Shown: positions 53,843 to 64,000 of the stretch, piece after piece
How positions within the stretch are numbered: the first letter of the stretch is position 1
Layout of the letters: every line of letters starts with the position of its first letter
Assembly (NCBI RefSeq): GCF_010993985.1
Contig: NZ_WINH01000012.1
Span: forward strand, 41,833 to 105,832
DNA: 64,000 nt
Origin: Paraferrimonas sp. SM1919
Lineage (GTDB): Bacteria; Pseudomonadota; Gammaproteobacteria; Enterobacterales; Shewanellaceae
Direction: 5' to 3'
Made by a program: the position numbers and the translations under genes
The notes under the pieces: model-generated
The model's input: the letters and a program-made list of their open reading frames with translations, nothing else
The model's database searches: none
Told to the model about the DNA's origin: nothing

Positions 53843-54738
53843 TATTGATTTTCTTCTTCAGCAAACATAGATACCATCCACTCTTGGAAAGCGTTAATCT
53901 TGCCGGTTTCAGCAACACTTTTTTGACTGACTAAATAATAGGCATTAGGGCTCACCAGCACCTCTTCAAAAGGCACCACTAGCCGCCCAGCTGAGATTTC
54001 AGGTTCCGCCAACAAACGATAACCTAAGCCCACACCCTGACCATAAATAGCCGCTTGCAGCACTAACGAAGAGTGACTAAAAATAGGCCCTTGGTTAACG
54101 TTAACACTGCGGATCCCCTGCTGCCTAAACCACAACTTCCAATCCTCGCGGCTTAGGTCATGTAATAAAGTATGATTGCCTAGATCCTCAGGAGTAAGTA
54201 AAGGTTTACCCTTTTGCAACAATTGTGGAGAGCATACTGGCAACATGGTTTCATTACGCAGCTTTACCGTATGTAAATCAGGCCATTGGCCAAGACCATA
54301 GTAGATTCCTACATCGATATCCTCAGTTAAAAAACCTTCATCAAAATCTACAGCTTTGATGCGCACATCAATTTCTGGATGCATTTCACTAAATTGTGAC
54401 AACCTAGGTACCAGCCACTGAATTGCAAAGCTCGGTGACATACCCACTGTTAGGGAGCCAGTTGCACCTCGAGCAAGCAGACGCTCGGTGGCTTCTCCTA
54501 ATTGGCTAAACAAGTCTTTGACGTCTAAAAAATAGCTTTGCCCTTCTTCAGTAAGCAGCAACGTTCTATTTTTACGCTTAAACAATTTCAAACCTAAATA
54601 GTCTTCTAATGCCTTGATCTGATGACTAACAGCAGCCTGAGTAACAAAAAGTTCTTCCGCAGCACGAGTAAAGCTTAAATGGCGAGCTGCAGCCTCAAAT
54701 GCTTTAACGGCATTTAATGGTGGCAAACGCTTAGACAT
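53842..54738 (-). CDS. gcvA: GcvA-like LysR-type transcriptional regulator
   Basis: This 298-residue LysR regulator has an N-terminal winged helix-turn-helix (LNAVKAFEAAARHLSFTRAAEELFVTQAAVSHQIKALEDYLG). A C-terminal effector domain has SPSFAIQWLVPRLSQFSEMHPEIDVRI. In E. coli GcvA controls glycine cleavage and the small RNA gcvB. Neither is adjacent here, so the target is inferred only. It lies downstream of kdsA, whose terminator overlaps the region ahead of its start. Confidence 0.9.
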   Translation of the reverse strand: MSKRLPPLNAVKAFEAAARHLSFTRAAEELFVTQAAVSHQIKALEDYLGLKLFKRKNRTLLLTEEGQSYFLDVKDLFSQLGEATERLLARGATGSLTVGMSPSFAIQWLVPRLSQFSEMHPEIDVRIKAVDFDEGFLTEDIDVGIYYGLGQWPDLHTVKLRNETMLPVCSPQLLQKGKPLLTPEDLGNHTLLHDLSREDWKLWFRQQGIRSVNVNQGPIFSHSSLVLQAAIYGQGVGLGYRLLAEPEISAGRLVVPFEEVLVSPNAYYLVSQKSVAETGKINAFQEWMVSMFAEEENQ

Positions 54739-54749
54739 GGTAATCCTTC

Positions 54750-54780
54750 AACAAAAACTAAAGCCACCAAATGGTGGCTT
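54750..54780 (-). terminator. Terminator after kdsA
   Basis: AAGCCACCA (54761-54769) pairs with TGGTGGCTT (54772-54780). On the minus strand TTTAGTTTTTG follows. It lies 9 bases beyond the kdsA stop, at the end of the operon that runs from hemA. Confidence 0.8.
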
Positions 54781-54789
54781 AACTGGTGA

Positions 54790-56471
<1,682 letters not shown>

Positions 56472-56484
56472 AATTATTTACAGC

Positions 56485-56880
56485 TTAACCAAATAATATA
56501 GGGGTTTTAGTCATCGCCAGTTTAGCGGCATAAAGAACCCAACCAATTGCACCAAAGGCCATCATGACACGATAAAAATTACTGCGCTTGGACTTCATTG
56601 CGACTATTCCAAGAACAATGTATGCCACCACCGCGAGCAGCTTTTCATGTAACCAACCCATTGCCATTCCAGTTTGGGCAACATGATATGCTAACACTAC
56701 ACCACTTAAAAGCATCAGAGTATCAATCACATGTGGGGAGATCTTAGCCCATTTTTTGGCTATCCAAGTCGATTGCATTAGATTTGCAGTAAAACGAATT
56801 AAGAAAAACACCACACTAATAGCGATTAACGTTAAATGCAGATGCTTTAAACCTGGGTAGATGCTTGCTAGGGATTCCAT
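56485..56880 (-). CDS. sirB2: SirB2 family membrane protein
   Basis: This 131-residue protein starts at ATG 56880, which has AAGGA 7 bases upstream; a longer frame from 56949 overlaps prmC. It has four membrane helices: LHLTLIAISVVFFLIRF, VIDTLMLLSGVVLAYHV, KLLAVVAYIVLGIVAMKS and VMMAFGAIGWVLYAAKLAM. It matches SirB2, an invasion-gene-named family of unknown function. Confidence 0.9.
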   Translation of the reverse strand: MESLASIYPGLKHLHLTLIAISVVFFLIRFTANLMQSTWIAKKWAKISPHVIDTLMLLSGVVLAYHVAQTGMAMGWLHEKLLAVVAYIVLGIVAMKSKRSNFYRVMMAFGAIGWVLYAAKLAMTKTPILFG

Positions 56881-56939
56881 TTTAAATTCCTTATATTTAT
56901 CTTTGTAGGTACGAATTGTACCGAGTCTTATACCGGTGT

Positions 56940-57782
56940 CTATAGCCAACGAGCAATAGTAACTCTTGGATTACCAGCTAAATCTTGATGGCAATCAATC
57001 TCTTGATAGCCCATCTCTGTTAATAACTCCGCCAGTTTTGGAGCTTGCTGATAACCGTGTTCAAATACTAAATAGCCACCTTCTGTTAAATGCTTTTTAG
57101 CACTCTTAGCGATATCAATAAAGTCTTGGAATCCATTTGTTGCTGCCGTCAATGCTGACAGAGGCTCAAAACGGACATCTCCTTCATTCAAATGAGGGTC
57201 TTGCTCGTCAATATATGGGGGATTAGAAACAATAATATCAAATTGTTGATCACTGATTGCACTAAACCAATTGCTTTGCAGAAATTCGACCTTAATCCCT
57301 AATTTTTCGCTATTGTAGCGCGCCAATTCAACGGCATCTTGCACTCGGTCTACACCTATAACTTGCCAGCTTGGATTTTCTGAAGCTAATGCCAAAGCTA
57401 TCGCACCTGTACCTGTCCCCAAATCAAGAAGCCGAATATTATCATCGAGTTTTAGCTCTAAAACCACTTCAACCAGAGTCTCAGTATCAGGTCTTGGTAT
57501 GAGTGTGGAAGGTCTAACGCTCAAAGGCAGAGACCAAAACTCTCTTTCACCGGTAAGATGAGCAACAGGGTAGCCCTGTTTTCTCCGTTCAATTAGTGCT
57601 TCAAATAACTGCTGCTGGTCAACCGTTAATTTACTATCACTCCAAGCATAGAGATAACTTTGAGGCTTCTTAAGGACGTGCAGCAGTAACACTTTAGCGT
57701 CAAGTTGAGCACTATCACTGCTTTCACATTGCTCGCTAGCCCAGGCGATCGCCTGGGTCAACGTCATAGAATTATTGCTCAT
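56940..57782 (-). CDS. prmC: Peptide chain release factor N5-glutamine methyltransferase
   Basis: This 280-residue enzyme methylates the Gln of the GGQ motif in RF1 and RF2. The ATG at 57782 overlaps the prfA stop by 11 bases; the open frame further up is inside prfA. SAM motif: [16 protein letters not shown]. Catalytic motif: [10 protein letters not shown]. The N-terminal domain begins [14 protein letters not shown]. It modifies the product of the preceding gene, prfA, which explains the coupling. Confidence 0.96.
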   Translation of the reverse strand: MSNNSMTLTQAIAWASEQCESSDSAQLDAKVLLLHVLKKPQSYLYAWSDSKLTVDQQQLFEALIERRKQGYPVAHLTGEREFWSLPLSVRPSTLIPRPDTETLVEVVLELKLDDNIRLLDLGTGTGAIALALASENPSWQVIGVDRVQDAVELARYNSEKLGIKVEFLQSNWFSAISDQQFDIIVSNPPYIDEQDPHLNEGDVRFEPLSALTAATNGFQDFIDIAKSAKKHLTEGGYLVFEHGYQQAPKLAELLTEMGYQEIDCHQDLAGNPRVTIARWL

Positions 57783-58854
57783 CCGCAAGGGCTGCAAGTA
57801 GATCGGCTTGGTGTTCTTGTAAAATAGGCTCAACCAGGGAATCTAGATCCCCTTCCATAACTTCATTTAAGCGGTAAATTGTCAGGTTAATTCGATGGTC
57901 TGACACACGCCCTTGAGGATAGTTATAAGTACGAATACGTTCTGAACGATCACCACTACCGACTAAAGAACGACGTGTTGAAGCTTCTTCAGCTTGACGC
58001 TTTTCATCTTCCGCAGCCTGCAAACGGGCACCCAGTACGCTCAGTGCTTTAGCTTTATTTTTATGCTGAGAGCGCTCATCCTGACATTCAACTACAGTAC
58101 CTGTAGGAATGTGAGTAATACGAATAGCAGAATCCGTTTTGTTGACATGCTGACCACCGGCCCCCGATGCACGGAAGGTATCGATTTTAAGATCCGCAGG
58201 GTTGATTTCGATCGCTTGAGCGGCTGGCACCTCAGGTAATACCGCAACAGTACAAGCAGAGGTATGCACACGACCTTGAGACTCGGTCTCTGGCACCCGC
58301 TGCACACGATGACCGCCTGATTCATACTTTAATATGCCGTAAACTCCTGTACCTGTAACATGAGCAACGACTTCCTTAAATCCACCATGCTCAGCTTCAC
58401 TGGCACTCATCAGTTCCACTTTCCAGCCTTTTTTCTCAGCATAACGGCTATAGAGACGGAAAAGATCCCCTGCGAAAATACCTGCTTCATCACCACCAGC
58501 GCCGGCACGGATTTCAATAAAACAGTTGTTATCATCTTTAGGATCTTTAGGTAACAGTAATATCTGCAGCTCACCTTCTAAGCGTTCAAGAGTCGCTTTT
58601 ACCTCTTTGATTTCTTCTTGTGCCATCTCTTTAAGATCTGGGTCACTAAGCATGTCTTGGGCTGTTTCTAAATCTTCTTGACCTTGGGTAAACTCTGCAA
58701 AGGCTTTCACAATGTCTTCTAACTGAGAGTATTCTTGTGACAAAGTGCGAAATTTATCTTGATCGCCAATCACACCAGGATCACCAAGTAACGCTTGAAC
58801 CTCTTCGTAGCGCTCTTGTAAACCTTCTAATTTTCTTAATACTGATTCTTTCAT
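57772..58854 (-). CDS. prfA: Peptide chain release factor 1
   Basis: This 360-residue protein recognises UAA and UAG stop codons. The GGQ motif is in [18 protein letters not shown] near residue 233. The domain 2 codon-recognition PxT is within [24 protein letters not shown]. It has the full length for the family and follows hemA by 7 bases, as in E. coli. Confidence 0.97.
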   Translation of the reverse strand: MKESVLRKLEGLQERYEEVQALLGDPGVIGDQDKFRTLSQEYSQLEDIVKAFAEFTQGQEDLETAQDMLSDPDLKEMAQEEIKEVKATLERLEGELQILLLPKDPKDDNNCFIEIRAGAGGDEAGIFAGDLFRLYSRYAEKKGWKVELMSASEAEHGGFKEVVAHVTGTGVYGILKYESGGHRVQRVPETESQGRVHTSACTVAVLPEVPAAQAIEINPADLKIDTFRASGAGGQHVNKTDSAIRITHIPTGTVVECQDERSQHKNKAKALSVLGARLQAAEDEKRQAEEASTRRSLVGSGDRSERIRTYNYPQGRVSDHRINLTIYRLNEVMEGDLDSLVEPILQEHQADLLAALADEQ

Positions 58855-58861
58855 TGGGCTG

Positions 58862-60118
58862 CTAGCCTTTCTCTTGATCTATACCTAGGTCACTACGCAA
58901 TTTTGAAATTGCATGCCAGTCACCCTGTCGACTGGCCTCTGCCAACGCTGCCGTTGGTGCATGGATCAGTCGGTTTGTTAATTTATTTGCTAATTCTATC
59001 AGCACTTGCTCACTTGAAGCACCCTGATTCAGCTTATTTAAAGCACGCTCTAATACTTCGTCTTTTATTTGATTACTATATTTCCTGTAATCACGGATAT
59101 TGTCCAAATTGGCGAGAGAATTCAACCAAGTCATAAACTCGCCAGCTTGCTCTTGGGCAATTTCTTCAGCCTGAGCTGCAGCCTCTTTACGGGAAGCCAT
59201 ATTTTTTTCAACAATACCTTGGAGGTCATCCACAGTATAAAGGTAAGCATCATCGAGTTCAGCGACTTCAGCTTCTATGTCCCTCGGTACAGCAATATCC
59301 ACTAATAACATCGGGCGATGGCGGCGTGCCTTTAGTGCTGTTTCCACCATACCTTTGCCAATAATAGGTAGCGGACTAGCGGTTGATGAGATGACAATAT
59401 CAGCCTGACTTAAATGCTCGGGAATGGCCTCAAGACTCACCGCCTTAGCACCAAATTCTTCAGCCATATTTTGCGCTCTAGCTATCGTACGGTTAGCCAC
59501 CACAATATTTGTCACCCCTTGCTCAGCAAGATGTCTGGCCACTAATTCAATGGTCTCACCAGCCCCTACCAATAATACTTGAGTATCGGCTAAATTATCA
59601 AAAATATGCTTCGCCATGCTGACGGCAGCAAAGGCAACAGACACAGCTTGGGCACCAATAGCGGTCTCGGTTCGCACCCTCTTGGCGACAGAGAAGGTTC
59701 GTTGAAATAAACGATCTAAAGTTTGCCCCATAGTGCCGCAGTCTTTTGCCAAGGCAAATGCTTGCTTTAGCTGCCCAAGAATTTGCGGTTCACCTAATAC
59801 TAGAGAATCTAAACCACAGCCAACACGCATAAGGTGTTTAACCGCGTCTAAATCTTCATAACCATAAAGACAAGGCTCGATTAAAGTCCTAGGTACACCA
59901 TGAAACTCTTCTAGCCAGTTAATCAATTGATCAAGGGAGCTGGCATTGGAATAAATTTCCGTGCGGTTACACGTTGAAAGGACCACCGCTTCTCCCGTGC
60001 TAGATTGCGATGCTAGGCTTTGGTGGGCCTGCTTTAATACATCTGGAGAGAAAGCAAGCTTCTCCCGTAAATCAACAGATGCAGTTTTGTGGTTAATACC
60101 GATTGCAATCAAACTCAT
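58862..60118 (-). CDS. hemA: Glutamyl-tRNA reductase
   Basis: This 418-residue enzyme reduces glutamyl-tRNA to glutamate-1-semialdehyde, the first step of tetrapyrrole synthesis. The catalytic Cys50 is in [11 protein letters not shown]; the substrate motif is [20 protein letters not shown]. The NADPH-binding part is [17 protein letters not shown]. The C-terminal dimerisation helix has [15 protein letters not shown]. It is divergent from lolB across 132 bases that must hold both promoters. Confidence 0.97.
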   Translation of the reverse strand: MSLIAIGINHKTASVDLREKLAFSPDVLKQAHQSLASQSSTGEAVVLSTCNRTEIYSNASSLDQLINWLEEFHGVPRTLIEPCLYGYEDLDAVKHLMRVGCGLDSLVLGEPQILGQLKQAFALAKDCGTMGQTLDRLFQRTFSVAKRVRTETAIGAQAVSVAFAAVSMAKHIFDNLADTQVLLVGAGETIELVARHLAEQGVTNIVVANRTIARAQNMAEEFGAKAVSLEAIPEHLSQADIVISSTASPLPIIGKGMVETALKARRHRPMLLVDIAVPRDIEAEVAELDDAYLYTVDDLQGIVEKNMASRKEAAAQAEEIAQEQAGEFMTWLNSLANLDNIRDYRKYSNQIKDEVLERALNKLNQGASSEQVLIELANKLTNRLIHAPTAALAEASRQGDWHAISKLRSDLGIDQEKG

Positions 60119-60250
60119 TGATGTAACTTTCTGACTAATAAAATTGAGAATAGGGCACTATTTTAACAAAAGCTTAAGATAAAAAAAGTTCGATACCCCT
60201 AAAAGAAGATAAAGGTTTAACTTAAGTTGCACTAACCGTATCATATAGAC

Positions 60251-60853
60251 ATGTTATCGAACAAAAATGAGCCAGTCTTGCAACATTTATCATATCCTAA
60301 ACTGCTTATAATTTCGCTAATGTTATTTTTCGCGAGTGCATGTTCAGTTTTACAACATAACCAGCAATTTGATCCGAATGACAACTGGCAGCTTAAGGGA
60401 AAATTAGCAATAATAACCCCCCAACAACGCAGCAGTGTTAATATTCGCTGGCAACAATTGGAAAGCCGTCAGCAACTGGACTTTTCAAGCTTTCTAGGCA
60501 TTAATGTGCTGACCATGGAAGCCAACAAAGATGGCGCTAAGCTAGCTTTTGATGGTAAAGAGTATCATGGTCAGTCTAGCTCAGAATTAATCTATAGGGT
60601 CACAGGGTGGCAATTACCACTCGCAGAACTACCTTTATGGGTTAAAGGGGTTCCCAGCGAAACCGCAACAAATATTATTTATACCCCTGAGGGACAACTA
60701 CAGAGTTTTGTGCAAAATTCTTTTGGACAAACTTGGCTAGTCAATATCAGTAAATGGCAAGATTTACACGGTAAAAAGATGCCTAAACTCATCAGTATTC
60801 AACACCCTCAATTAAAAATTAAACTGCAAATTAATCAATGGCAAAACCTGTAA
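60251..60853 (+). CDS. lolB: Outer-membrane lipoprotein receptor LolB
   Basis: This 200-residue lipoprotein receives lipoproteins from LolA and inserts them in the outer membrane. The lipobox is LMLFFASAC (Cys31) after a longer than usual N-region. The body has NDNWQLKGKLAII, RWQQLESRQQLDFSSFLG and a W-rich C-terminal half. It is divergent from hemA and overlaps ispE, an order shared with E. coli and Shewanella. Confidence 0.95.
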   Translation: MLSNKNEPVLQHLSYPKLLIISLMLFFASACSVLQHNQQFDPNDNWQLKGKLAIITPQQRSSVNIRWQQLESRQQLDFSSFLGINVLTMEANKDGAKLAFDGKEYHGQSSSELIYRVTGWQLPLAELPLWVKGVPSETATNIIYTPEGQLQSFVQNSFGQTWLVNISKWQDLHGKKMPKLISIQHPQLKIKLQINQWQNL

Positions 60854-61701
60854 TGTCTATTCTAAATAACTGGCCCGCACCCGCCAAACTCAATTTGTTT
60901 TTAAATATCAATGGTCGCCGCCAAGATAACTACCATGAACTACAAACACTATTTCAGTTTATCGATATCTGTGACTATCTCGATTTTGAAAGCCGCCATG
61001 ATGGTAAAATTATGCTGCTTACTGACTTTGACGAGGTTGCCCATGACGACAATCTGATCGTAAAAGCAGCCCGGATCCTCCAGCAGCACACCCGTACAAA
61101 GCTTGGCGCGAATATTTGGATAAAGAAAAAGCTACCGATGGGAGGTGGTATTGGCGGTGGTTCTTCTAATGCAGCAACCACCTTGGTGGCATTAAACCAT
61201 TTATGGCAAACCGGTGTCAGCCAGGAGCAATTAGCTGATCTGGGTTTAGCACTCGGTGCTGATGTGCCGATATTTGTCCGTGGCCATGCTGCCTATGCAG
61301 AGGGAGTAGGTGAAAAATTTACAGATGCAAATCCTGAAGAATACTGGTATTTGGTGATTGTGCCACAAACTCATGTCAGCACCGCTGCGGTCTTTAGCCA
61401 TCCTCACCTGACAAGGGATAGTGCCAAGATCGATGTGAGCAGCTTGCCAAGATCAAAATTTAAAAACGACTGCCAATCATTAGTCACTAAACTTTATCCT
61501 CAAGTTGCCAAAGCCTTAGACTGGCTGTTAAAATATGCCCCGTCTCGAATGACTGGAACAGGTGCTTGTGTGTTTGCCGAGTTTAGCAGCGAAGAAGAGG
61601 CTGTTAAGGTATATCAACAACTACCTAAAGAATTCCATGGTTTTTTGAGTCGTGGGTGTAATCGCTCTCCTTTATTGGAAAAGCTAACCCAAGATAGCTA
61701 A
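60853..61701 (+). CDS. ispE: 4-diphosphocytidyl-2-C-methyl-D-erythritol kinase
   Basis: This GHMP-family kinase of 282 residues works in the MEP isoprenoid pathway. The ATG at 60853 ([19 protein letters not shown]) fits the family start better than the ATG at 60838, which lies inside lolB. The ATP loop is [15 protein letters not shown]. The N-terminal [10 protein letters not shown] carries the catalytic Lys, and [12 protein letters not shown] is motif III. Its start codon shares one base with the lolB stop. Confidence 0.96.
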   Translation: MSILNNWPAPAKLNLFLNINGRRQDNYHELQTLFQFIDICDYLDFESRHDGKIMLLTDFDEVAHDDNLIVKAARILQQHTRTKLGANIWIKKKLPMGGGIGGGSSNAATTLVALNHLWQTGVSQEQLADLGLALGADVPIFVRGHAAYAEGVGEKFTDANPEEYWYLVIVPQTHVSTAAVFSHPHLTRDSAKIDVSSLPRSKFKNDCQSLVTKLYPQVAKALDWLLKYAPSRMTGTGACVFAEFSSEEEAVKVYQQLPKEFHGFLSRGCNRSPLLEKLTQDS

Positions 61702-61763
61702 GCTACTTAGAGTTGAATTTTTCGACTCCAAATTCATTACAATTTAAAGCCCGAGGTTATACC

Positions 61764-62711
61764 GTGCCTGATATCAAGCTTTTTGCCGGCAATGCTACAC
61801 CAGAACTTGCGAAAAAAATTGCTGACCGTTTATTCTGTAAACTAGGTGATTGTGTTGTTGGTCGTTTCAGCGATGGCGAGATCAGTGTCCAAATTAATGA
61901 GAATGTCCGTGGTGCAGACGTATTCATTATTCAATCAACTTGTGCCCCTACAAACGATAACCTCATGGAACTTATCGTAATGGTTGATGCTCTGCGACGT
62001 GCATCTGCAGGACGTATTACTGCTGTAATCCCTTATTTTGGTTATGCTCGTCAAGATCGTCGTGTACGTAGTGCTCGTGTGCCAATTACTGCTAAAGTAG
62101 TAGCGGACTTTTTATCTAGTGTCGGTGTTGACCGTGTACTTACTTGTGATCTTCATGCTGAGCAGATTCAAGGCTTCTTCGATGTACCTGTAGACAACGT
62201 ATTCGGTAGCCCAGTTCTACTTGAAGATATGCTAGATAAGAAACTTGATAACCCTGTTGTCGTGTCACCTGATATTGGTGGCGTAGTTCGAGCTCGGGCA
62301 ATTGCTAAATTGCTAAACGAAGCTGAGCTAGCAATTATCGACAAACGCCGCCCACAGGCTAACGTAGCGCAAGTAATGAATATTATTGGTGATGTTAAAG
62401 GCCGCGATTGTATCGTCGTTGATGACATGATCGATACTGGTGGCACCCTAGCCAAAGCTGCAGAAGCACTAAAAGAGCGTGGCGCTAACCGCGTATTTGC
62501 TTACGCAACACATCCAGTATTCTCGGGTAATGCACCAGCGAATATTAAAGCGTCTGTCATTGATGAACTGATTGTTACCGACACAATACCATTAACAGAT
62601 GAAATGATCGCGACAGGTAAAGTCTCGCAATTGACTCTATCAACCATGCTAGCTGAAGCAATTCGTCGTGTAAGCAACGAAGAGTCTATTTCAGCTATGT
62701 TCCACCATTAA
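61764..62711 (+). CDS. prs: Ribose-phosphate pyrophosphokinase
   Basis: This 315-residue enzyme makes PRPP from ribose 5-phosphate and ATP. The GTG at 61764 ([16 protein letters not shown]) with GAGG 7 bases upstream gives exactly the E. coli length and start. A TTG at 61713 adds 17 residues that do not belong. Motifs are [34 protein letters not shown] and [18 protein letters not shown]. It is followed by a strong terminator. Confidence 0.98.
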   Translation: MPDIKLFAGNATPELAKKIADRLFCKLGDCVVGRFSDGEISVQINENVRGADVFIIQSTCAPTNDNLMELIVMVDALRRASAGRITAVIPYFGYARQDRRVRSARVPITAKVVADFLSSVGVDRVLTCDLHAEQIQGFFDVPVDNVFGSPVLLEDMLDKKLDNPVVVSPDIGGVVRARAIAKLLNEAELAIIDKRRPQANVAQVMNIIGDVKGRDCIVVDDMIDTGGTLAKAAEALKERGANRVFAYATHPVFSGNAPANIKASVIDELIVTDTIPLTDEMIATGKVSQLTLSTMLAEAIRRVSNEESISAMFHH

Positions 62712-62751
62712 TTGCTGGTTACTCAATCAGTAAAAAATGATTGCTAAAACT

Positions 62752-62785
62752 TAAAAAAAAAGCGACCTTAAGAGGTCGCTTTTTT
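62752..62785 (+). terminator. Rho-independent terminator after prs
   Basis: AGCGACCT (62761-62768) pairs with AGGTCGCT (62773-62780) around TAAG and is followed by six T. A run of nine A precedes it. Confidence 0.92.
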
Positions 62786-62811
62786 GTATCTACACTCTCT
62801 ATGGAAAGCTT

Positions 62812-63456
62812 ATGAATCAAGCACAATTAACTACTATGCTGAACCTTCAACAGAAAATGAACTCTCGGGTAAATCCAGACTGGTTCAATGCTGGCTACGC
62901 CTTTCACCGCGCTATTGTCATTGAAGCAGCAGAAGGAATAGAGCACCACGGCTGGAAATGGTGGAAGAAACAACAATGCGATTTACCACAACTACAGCTA
63001 GAACTCGTCGATATTTGGCACTTTATGCTCTCGGCGGCACTTATAAGCAATGAAAATCAGCCACAATTAGCCGCCAAAGAGTTAGAAAACTCCCTAAATG
63101 AAAGCTGCATTAGCTTTGATGGCAAAGATGTTATCTATAAGGATTATGGTCTTATAGAAAAGCTTGAATTAATGATTGGGCTAGCGACTAATCGAAGAAT
63201 TCACAGTGGTCTATTCGCTGCTCTGTTAATTGACTGTCAAATGGATTGGAATGAACTATTCCGCCAATATGTAGCTAAGAATGTATTGAATATCTTTCGT
63301 CAAGATCACGGCTACAAAGAAGGCACTTATATAAAAGTATGGGCTGGTAAAGAAGACAATGAGCATTTGGTTGAAGCGATGGATAGCCTCGATGCCAATC
63401 AAGATAGCTTCGCAGATGATGTGTATGCCACCATTGCCAGCAAATACCCAAATTAA
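62812..63456 (+). CDS. Dimeric dUTPase-like (MazG-type) protein
   Basis: This 214-residue all-alpha NTP pyrophosphatase matches the dimeric dUTPase family (PF08761). The metal-binding helix has IVIEAAEGIEHHGWKWWKK (Glu near 38) and the second helix has QLELVDIWHFML. The family hydrolyses dUTP or related nucleotides and is distinct from trimeric Dut. It is in its own transcription unit between the prs terminator and a 27-bp inverted repeat. The call is good for family, uncertain for substrate. Confidence 0.85.
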   Translation: MNQAQLTTMLNLQQKMNSRVNPDWFNAGYAFHRAIVIEAAEGIEHHGWKWWKKQQCDLPQLQLELVDIWHFMLSAALISNENQPQLAAKELENSLNESCISFDGKDVIYKDYGLIEKLELMIGLATNRRIHSGLFAALLIDCQMDWNELFRQYVAKNVLNIFRQDHGYKEGTYIKVWAGKEDNEHLVEAMDSLDANQDSFADDVYATIASKYPN

Positions 63457-63464
63457 TTAACATC

Positions 63465-63491
63465 GGTTCTAGAGGTTCAACCTCTAGAACC
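63465..63491. repeat. 27-bp near-perfect inverted repeat after the dUTPase-like gene
   Basis: GGTTCTAGAGGTT (63465-63477) and AACCTCTAGAACC (63479-63491) are exact complements around one central C. The stem is as strong as a terminator but lacks a T run (TTATTGC follows). It could slow transcription of the dUTPase-like gene, or be an insertion footprint. Confidence 0.7.
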
Positions 63492-63519
63492 TTATTGCAA
63501 ATTAAGTTCTTGCAGATAT

Positions 63520-63546
63520 AAAAAAACCGCTTCGATTGAAGCGGTT
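63520..63546 (-). terminator. Terminator of the rRNA operon
   Basis: AACCGCTTC (63525-63533) pairs with GAAGCGGTT (63538-63546) and is followed on the minus strand by TTTTTTTATA. It lies 9 bases past the tRNA-Thr. Confidence 0.92.
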
Positions 63547-63554
63547 CTCTTATC

Positions 63555-63630
63555 TGGTGCTAATACCCAGAGTCGAACTGGGGACCTCACCCTTACCAAG
63601 GGTGCGCTCTACCAACTGAGCTATATCAGC
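63555..63630 (-). tRNA. tRNA-Thr (anticodon GGT)
   Basis: The 76-nt gene begins GCTGATATAGCTCAG and ends with an encoded CCA. The D-loop is GTTGGTAGAGC, the anticodon loop CTTGGTA (anticodon GGT), and the T-loop GTTCGACTC. It closes the rRNA operon after two 5S genes; in E. coli rrnD a tRNA-Thr also lies next to a 5S gene. Confidence 0.97.
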
Positions 63631-63639
63631 GAAGTTGAT

Positions 63640-63754
63640 TCTGACGATGACCTACTCTCACATGGGGAGACCCCACACTACCATCGGCGCAACTTCGTTT
63701 CACTGCTGAGTTCGGAATGGGATCAGGTGGGACCAAAGCGCTATGGTCGTCAGA
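63640..63754 (-). rRNA. rrf: 5S ribosomal RNA, distal copy
   Basis: This copy of about 115 nt begins TCTGACGACCATAGC and ends GGTCATCGTCAGA, so helix I pairs perfectly. It carries the 5S core CCGAACTCAGCAGTGAAACG. It differs from the proximal copy at about seven positions. One of these pairs with another in helix I, so the pairing is kept. Confidence 0.97.
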
Positions 63755-63840
63755 AAAATTCTTTATTAATTAAAGTCTTATATATTTTTGCTTTAATTAT
63801 AATTTTGCTTCCCTATTGACAGGAAAACGCATTGTTAAAG

Positions 63841-63955
63841 CCTGGCGATGACCTACTCTCACATGGGGAGACCCCACACTACCATCGGCGCAATTTCGTT
63901 TCACTGCTGAGTTCGGAATGGAATCAGGTGGGTCCAAAATGCTATGGTCGCCAAG
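63841..63955 (-). rRNA. rrf: 5S ribosomal RNA, proximal copy
   Basis: This copy of about 115 nt begins GCTTGGCGACCATAGC and ends GGTCATCGCCAGG, with helix I closed by the GGCG/CGCC pairing. It has the same 5S core as the distal copy. The 23S gene should lie just beyond the window edge on the same strand. A spacer of 86 bases separates the two copies. Confidence 0.97.
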
Positions 63956-64000
63956 CATAATTTGTTATTAACTCGCTGTTTTAGCGCGTTAATCTAATCT

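Overview
The window comes from a marine-type gammaproteobacterium of the order Alteromonadales, close to Shewanella, Ferrimonas or Paraferrimonas. This is inferred from gene order and protein families, because no search could be run. GC content looks to be in the low-to-mid 40s. The supporting blocks are: kdsA-sirB1-sirB2-prmC-prfA-hemA facing lolB-ispE-prs; the six-gene DUF3450-TtpC-ExbB-ExbD-TonB-TPR operon; dinG-TSUP-priC-DUF2057-yfcE; and sprT-endA-DUF1461-rsmE-gshB.

Layout. Positions 1-7.3 kb (minus strand) hold a nutrient-uptake module: a Xanthomonas-type TonB-dependent receptor, a SapC-like protein and a tryptophan-halogenase-like flavoprotein cut by the window edge, followed by a dipeptidyl-peptidase IV lipoprotein. 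Positions 7.3-12.1 kb carry fbp, a family II pyrophosphatase, a transglutaminase-like TPR lipoprotein, the 4.5S SRP RNA, a ComEA-like protein and a bactofilin. Positions 12.1-12.6 kb contain a possible decayed coding remnant. Positions 12.6-21.1 kb hold a DUF885 lipoprotein, the TonB2/TtpC energy-transduction operon and a trimeric-type porin. Positions 21.3-30.1 kb hold DNA repair and replication genes (polB, dinG, priC) with small conserved genes. Positions 30.1-42.3 kb hold an AbgT transporter, an orphan EctA-like acetyltransferase, a pyroglutamyl-peptidase-like protein lacking its catalytic Cys, sprT, endA, rsmE, gshB, a PhoA-type phosphatase, rsmC, a FapA-like protein and a SieB-like membrane protein. 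Positions 42.3-54.7 kb are mixed metabolism plus tas-csdA-csdE, then a DUF2971 gene that looks inserted, an alkyltransferase-like gene, a hairpin-rich intergenic block, phnA, rlmM, DUF423 and gcvA. Positions 54.8-63.5 kb are the kdsA/hemA/prs housekeeping region. The window closes with the 3' end of an rRNA operon on the minus strand: two unequal 5S genes, tRNA-Thr(GGT) and a terminator.

How the parts connect. The receptor at 1.8-4.7 kb needs a TonB complex, and the TonB2/TtpC operon at 14.5-19.5 kb could supply it. The DPP IV lipoprotein and the DUF885 protein would process peptides in the envelope. kdsA, lolB, the porin and the acyltransferase serve the outer membrane. prfA-prmC, hemA and the rRNA/tRNA methyltransferases are standard housekeeping.

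Most of the window is ordinary core chromosome. I found no CRISPR array, complete prophage, intact insertion sequence or obvious defence island. The points most worth a second look are: the DUF2971 gene, which begins with a near copy of the csdE active-site segment; the Cys-to-Ser pyroglutamyl-peptidase homologue; the orphan EctA-like enzyme; a 25-codon membrane microprotein with a strong ribosome binding site; the hairpin block at 50.7-51.1 kb; and the tandem 5S genes.
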